From Candidatus Peregrinibacteria bacterium CG10_big_fil_rev_8_21_14_0_10_49_16 (lineage in GTDB: Bacteria; Patescibacteriota; Gracilibacteria; Peribacterales; Peribacteraceae), in assembly GCA_002772605.1 (NCBI GenBank), contig PFDS01000015.1:1-7994 (forward strand): DNA of 7,994 nt, given 5' to 3'. Position numbers and translations under genes: made by a program. The notes beneath the pieces are model-generated. The model made no database searches. It saw only the letters and a program-made list of their open reading frames with translations, and was not told the DNA's origin. Below, in pieces: positions 5,808 through 7,994 of the stretch. Position 1 is the first letter of the stretch, and every line of letters begins with the position of its first letter.

Positions 5808-6806
5808 TCAGTGGAACACATAGAAACGAAACTCCAGATAGATCAAAATAAACCAACCCACTTGTAACACAAAAAATAAAATAATCTGTAAGAGCTCCAG
5901 AAAGTGCAATTTCGACACGCTGAAACGCTCTGAGACGATGCTGTACATATCTTCTATGGACTCGAGTTTTCTCCGAATCACCGCATGCCAGTCAGAAAGT
6001 TTAAACTTTCTGGAAGCCAGGTCATAGAGACGCGCACTGTACCAATCACCGATGAGTTTCATTTCGCGTTCAATGGCATCCAATTCCGCAATAGAGCGAA
6101 TGCGAAAATCAATAATCTCTCGATACGCTCGGGCAATTTCCCGATTACGCTTGAAAATACTTTGTCGTTCGATTTGTACAAACTGTTCGATAGCAGTCAA
6201 ACGTCCATCCAACTGACGATCCAGAAGGCGATACTGCAACAACTGAAAATTCGCAATCTGGAGAAGCTCCACAACTTCCTCTATCTCTTCCCCGTCAGAC
6301 TCAAACAAACATGCGCCGCACCAGTCCACGATAACCAAGTCATCTTCTGCATATTTCAGTTGACTGCGCATCGTATGGTCCACTTCAGCATCATGTAGTA
6401 TGAAACGCTCTGATTTCAGAAAAGACACGAGTCCTGAAGGGTCACCAACGAAATCTCGCAATTCCTGTTGAGAGTATCCATCAATAACGGCAATGGCGTA
6501 ATCTTCACTCAATGACACATCTGCTCCATACTCTTGGGCTTTTTGTAGGCAGGCGGCAATTAACTGTTCACGCAGACAAATACTCTCATCACTCTGAACA
6601 TCCTGTACAACACACTCAGTTTCCACTAGAAAAATATTGGGAAAATAGGCCTTGATGACAAACTTATCCTCTCGCTGAATAATGTATTGTCGTGGAACGC
6701 TTGGTCCGAAGTAGTGTGGTGCACGTTTAAGCTTTTTAAAAGAAACCTCCCCTCCTGTATGAGGAATTTTCCCTTGAGCCAAGACAAAAGTAATGATTTT
6801 TTGCAT
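5808..6806 (-). CDS. Tail-anchored coiled-coil protein, possibly DUF155/RMD1-related
   Basis: This 332-residue protein has no sure family. Residues 1-150 are a soluble mixed alpha/beta domain with no signal peptide. Residues 155-167 (DLVIVDWCGACLF) form a strand, followed by the acidic stretch ESDGEEIEEVVE (169-180) and the distinctive helix LLQIANFQLLQYRLLDRQLD (181-200). Residues about 200-295 are a long charged helical region. One strong membrane helix follows at about 303-325, leaving a seven-residue tail. This order (strand domain, acidic helix, coiled coil, then KLESIEDMYSIVSERF before a hydrophobic anchor) recalls DUF155/RMD1/RMND1 proteins, which are anchored by a C-terminal helix. 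The match is by layout, not confirmed motifs. The bulk probably faces the cytoplasm. It starts at ATG 6806, is divergent from the glycosidase gene, and is followed by the lipoprotein gene, with which it may be co-transcribed. Confidence 0.85.
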   Translation of the reverse strand: MQKIITFVLAQGKIPHTGGEVSFKKLKRAPHYFGPSVPRQYIIQREDKFVIKAYFPNIFLVETECVVQDVQSDESICLREQLIAACLQKAQEYGADVSLSEDYAIAVIDGYSQQELRDFVGDPSGLVSFLKSERFILHDAEVDHTMRSQLKYAEDDLVIVDWCGACLFESDGEEIEEVVELLQIANFQLLQYRLLDRQLDGRLTAIEQFVQIERQSIFKRNREIARAYREIIDFRIRSIAELDAIEREMKLIGDWYSARLYDLASRKFKLSDWHAVIRRKLESIEDMYSIVSERFSVSKLHFLELLQIILFFVLQVGWFILIYLEFRFYVFH

Positions 6807-6808
6807 GG

Positions 6809-6851
6809 AATAAGCAGTATACCTGCACGGTTATTGCTTATTTTTAATAAG
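6809..6851. repeat. Repeated AATAAG(CA) motifs in the divergent promoter region
   Basis: AATAAGCA (6809-6816) is perfectly inverted as TGCTTATT (6835-6842), with centres 26 bases apart. The second copy also forms a 15-base palindrome, CTTATT-TTT-AATAAG (6837-6851). The first copy overlaps the end of the minus-strand -10. The second overlaps the plus-strand -35 and spacer. This layout suits a shared operator for the two divergent genes, but the region is AT-rich, so chance repeats are possible. Confidence 0.4.
6816..6821 (-). promoter_or_regulatory. Candidate -10 of the 332-residue gene
   Basis: TATACT (6821-6816) matches the -10 consensus at five of six bases and lies nine bases before the ATG at 6806, predicting a leader of about three bases. 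No clear -35 is seen. The bases before the ATG (TTATTCC) hold no Shine-Dalgarno sequence. Confidence 0.4.
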
Positions 6852-6862
6852 TATGTTATAAT
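6834..6862 (+). promoter_or_regulatory. Promoter of the glycoside hydrolase gene
   Basis: A perfect extended -10, TGTTATAAT (6854-6862), follows TTGCTT (6834-6839, three of six matches) with a 17-base spacer. This is the strongest promoter in the window. Transcription should start near 6869, leaving a leader of about eight bases before the ATG at 6877, too short for a normal ribosome binding site; none is seen. Confidence 0.65.
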
Positions 6863-6876
6863 AATCAAAAATACAC

Positions 6877-7994
6877 ATGAATACCACAGCAGAACTCTAT
6901 CAACTGGCAACGCGTCGAGAGATTTTCGAGGTGTTGCACCAACGTAAACCAAAAGCATCATCGCATACACAGTGGCATGTGTCGGGCATGCAGCTCGCCA
7001 TAGCAGTAGGCATATTCCTCACCGCAACAGCCGCCTTTGCTCACTTCTTCGAAAAATCAGAAACATTTCCCACTATCACCGAAGGCAGATCCACTGTGCG
7101 ACGCATACACAGAGCAGCTCCCCCACCTCCATCTTCTGCTCCAACAATCCGTGATGAAGAACCAACTTTGCCACAATCAGTGCGACAACGTGGCGTCTAT
7201 ATGACAGCAACGAGTGTTTCAGAACAGGATTTTTTTGAGAAGAAAATACAAGAACTCATCGATGCAGGAGGAACAACGTTTATCATGGATGTGAAAGGTG
7301 CGTACGTCTACTTCAATGCGCTTTCGCCACTTGCACAGGAACTCAAACTCGTACAACCACTCTACAATCTTCCGGAGATCATTCAGGAAGCAAAGAAGCG
7401 TGGTCTCTACACAGCAGTACGCTTCCTTGCTACCAAAGATCCGTTACTTGCCAGCCGTCATCCAGATGCGCGCATGAAAAACCCACAGACAGGAATCGGC
7501 ATTCAGGGGCAATGGGTCGACCCAAGCCATCCAACCGTTCTGCGGTATAACGAAGAAATTCTACGGGAAGTCGTTGCCGCAGGCGTAGACGAGATAAACA
7601 TCGATTACATTCGCTACCCGACAGAGTACCCCATGAGTTGGGTAGGATTAACGGCACAGGAACGCGCGGATCGATTAGAAAAATGGCTGAAAATGGCACG
7701 CAGGGTCATTGATGAAGTCAATCCTGACGTGCAACTCGGCATCAGTACATTCGCCATTCTTGGCTGGAACTTTGAGGTGAATGTGAAACGATTGGGACAA
7801 GATGTGCCTCGATTTGCTCCACTAGTCGACGTTATTTCTCCTATGGCATACCCAGTCACATTCGCTGTAGGCCACTACTACAACCCAGCAAAACATCCGC
7901 GTAGTCGCATGTACTACCTCGTCTGGAAAACACTGGAAGGATACAAACAACTAGTCGGACCAAAACACGCACACAAAATCCGACCGTGGATTCA
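6877..7994 (+). CDS. Membrane-anchored putative glycoside hydrolase (DUF4015-like), C-terminus beyond window
   Basis: An open frame of 372 codons runs from ATG 6877 to the window end without a stop. Residues 1-37 are a short charged cytoplasmic part. Residues 38-57 form a signal-anchor helix, and about 60-103 is a Pro/Ser/Arg-rich spacer (including PPPPSSAP). The catalytic-type domain begins at RGVYMTATSV (105-114). Signature segments of the DUF4015 putative glycosyl hydrolase TIM barrel follow in order: TTFIMDVKG (133-141), TAVRFLATKDPLLASRHPDA (179-198), WVDPSHP (213-219), VDEINIDYIRYP (237-248) and DVISPMAYP (318-326). The acidic residues D138, D238, E239, D243 and D318 lie at predicted strand ends and are candidates for the active site. 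The product probably faces outward and acts on a surface or wall polysaccharide; its substrate is unknown. It is divergent from the 332-residue gene. Confidence 0.9.
   Translation, partial: MNTTAELYQLATRREIFEVLHQRKPKASSHTQWHVSGMQLAIAVGIFLTATAAFAHFFEKSETFPTITEGRSTVRRIHRAAPPPPSSAPTIRDEEPTLPQSVRQRGVYMTATSVSEQDFFEKKIQELIDAGGTTFIMDVKGAYVYFNALSPLAQELKLVQPLYNLPEIIQEAKKRGLYTAVRFLATKDPLLASRHPDARMKNPQTGIGIQGQWVDPSHPTVLRYNEEILREVVAAGVDEINIDYIRYPTEYPMSWVGLTAQERADRLEKWLKMARRVIDEVNPDVQLGISTFAILGWNFEVNVKRLGQDVPRFAPLVDVISPMAYPVTFAVGHYYNPAKHPRSRMYYLVWKTLEGYKQLVGPKHAHKIRPWI

Noticed and set aside
7430..7859. Minus-strand open frames opposite the glycosidase
   Set aside because: The plus-strand frame contains ordered DUF4015-type motifs; the antisense frames show none.
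1..7994. Alternative genetic code (UGA as Gly or Trp), known in some CPR lineages
   Set aside because: TGA ends subunit E, the coiled-coil stalk gene, the antiporter and the 332-residue gene at natural family ends, and no in-frame TGA is needed to join any gene.
1..7994. CRISPR arrays, insertion sequences, tRNA or rRNA genes, defence systems
   Set aside because: Nearly every base is in conserved protein genes or short intergenic gaps; no repeats, cloverleaf-like regions or transposase motifs were seen.

Overview
The window reads as an ordinary stretch of a bacterial chromosome. Genes are densely packed, stops are TAA or TGA (TGA is a real stop, so no UGA recoding), and there is no sign of mobile DNA, CRISPR or RNA genes. 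Several traits together suggest an uncultured, small-genome lineage, possibly of the Candidate Phyla Radiation (for example Peregrinibacteria-like): a V/A-type ATPase operon, a short GrpE, a membrane-anchored DUF4015-type glycosidase, a His-rich lipoprotein, and no visible Shine-Dalgarno sequences. This placement is inference from gene content and style; no marker gene is present.

Left part (1-3624, minus strand): five consecutive genes of a rotary V/A-type ATPase. In transcription order they are a coiled-coil stalk subunit, the large membrane subunit I, the proteolipid ring subunit K, stalk subunit E, and the first 31 codons of subunit C. This is the F-I-K-E-C order of the Enterococcus hirae ntp operon; the catalytic A and B subunits would lie beyond base 1. 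Subunit K retains almost the whole sodium-binding residue set known from E. hirae NtpK, so a Na+-coupled enzyme is a serious possibility.

Middle (3613-5150): upstream of the ATPase operon lies grpE (minus), with its own GTG start and a hairpin-plus-T-tract terminator that contains its stop codon in the loop. Divergent from grpE is a CaCA-family cation antiporter (plus). A 7-bp inverted repeat sits between the two. If both the ATPase and the exchanger use Na+, they would form a pump-and-consumer pair.

Right part (5154-7994): convergent with the antiporter, ending 3 bases from it, is a cysteine- and histidine-rich lipoprotein (minus), probably metal-binding. It is preceded by a 332-residue coiled-coil protein with a C-terminal membrane anchor that resembles the DUF155/RMD1 arrangement. 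Divergent from that, at the right edge, begins a membrane-anchored putative glycoside hydrolase that runs off the window. The divergent intergenic region holds promoters for both directions and repeated AATAAG(CA) motifs.

The most unusual feature across the window is how genes start. No start codon has a purine-rich Shine-Dalgarno tract. Several operon-leading genes carry a -10-like hexamer 6-10 bases before the start codon, which predicts leaderless or nearly leaderless mRNAs. Operon-internal genes are instead preceded by pyrimidine-rich tracts.
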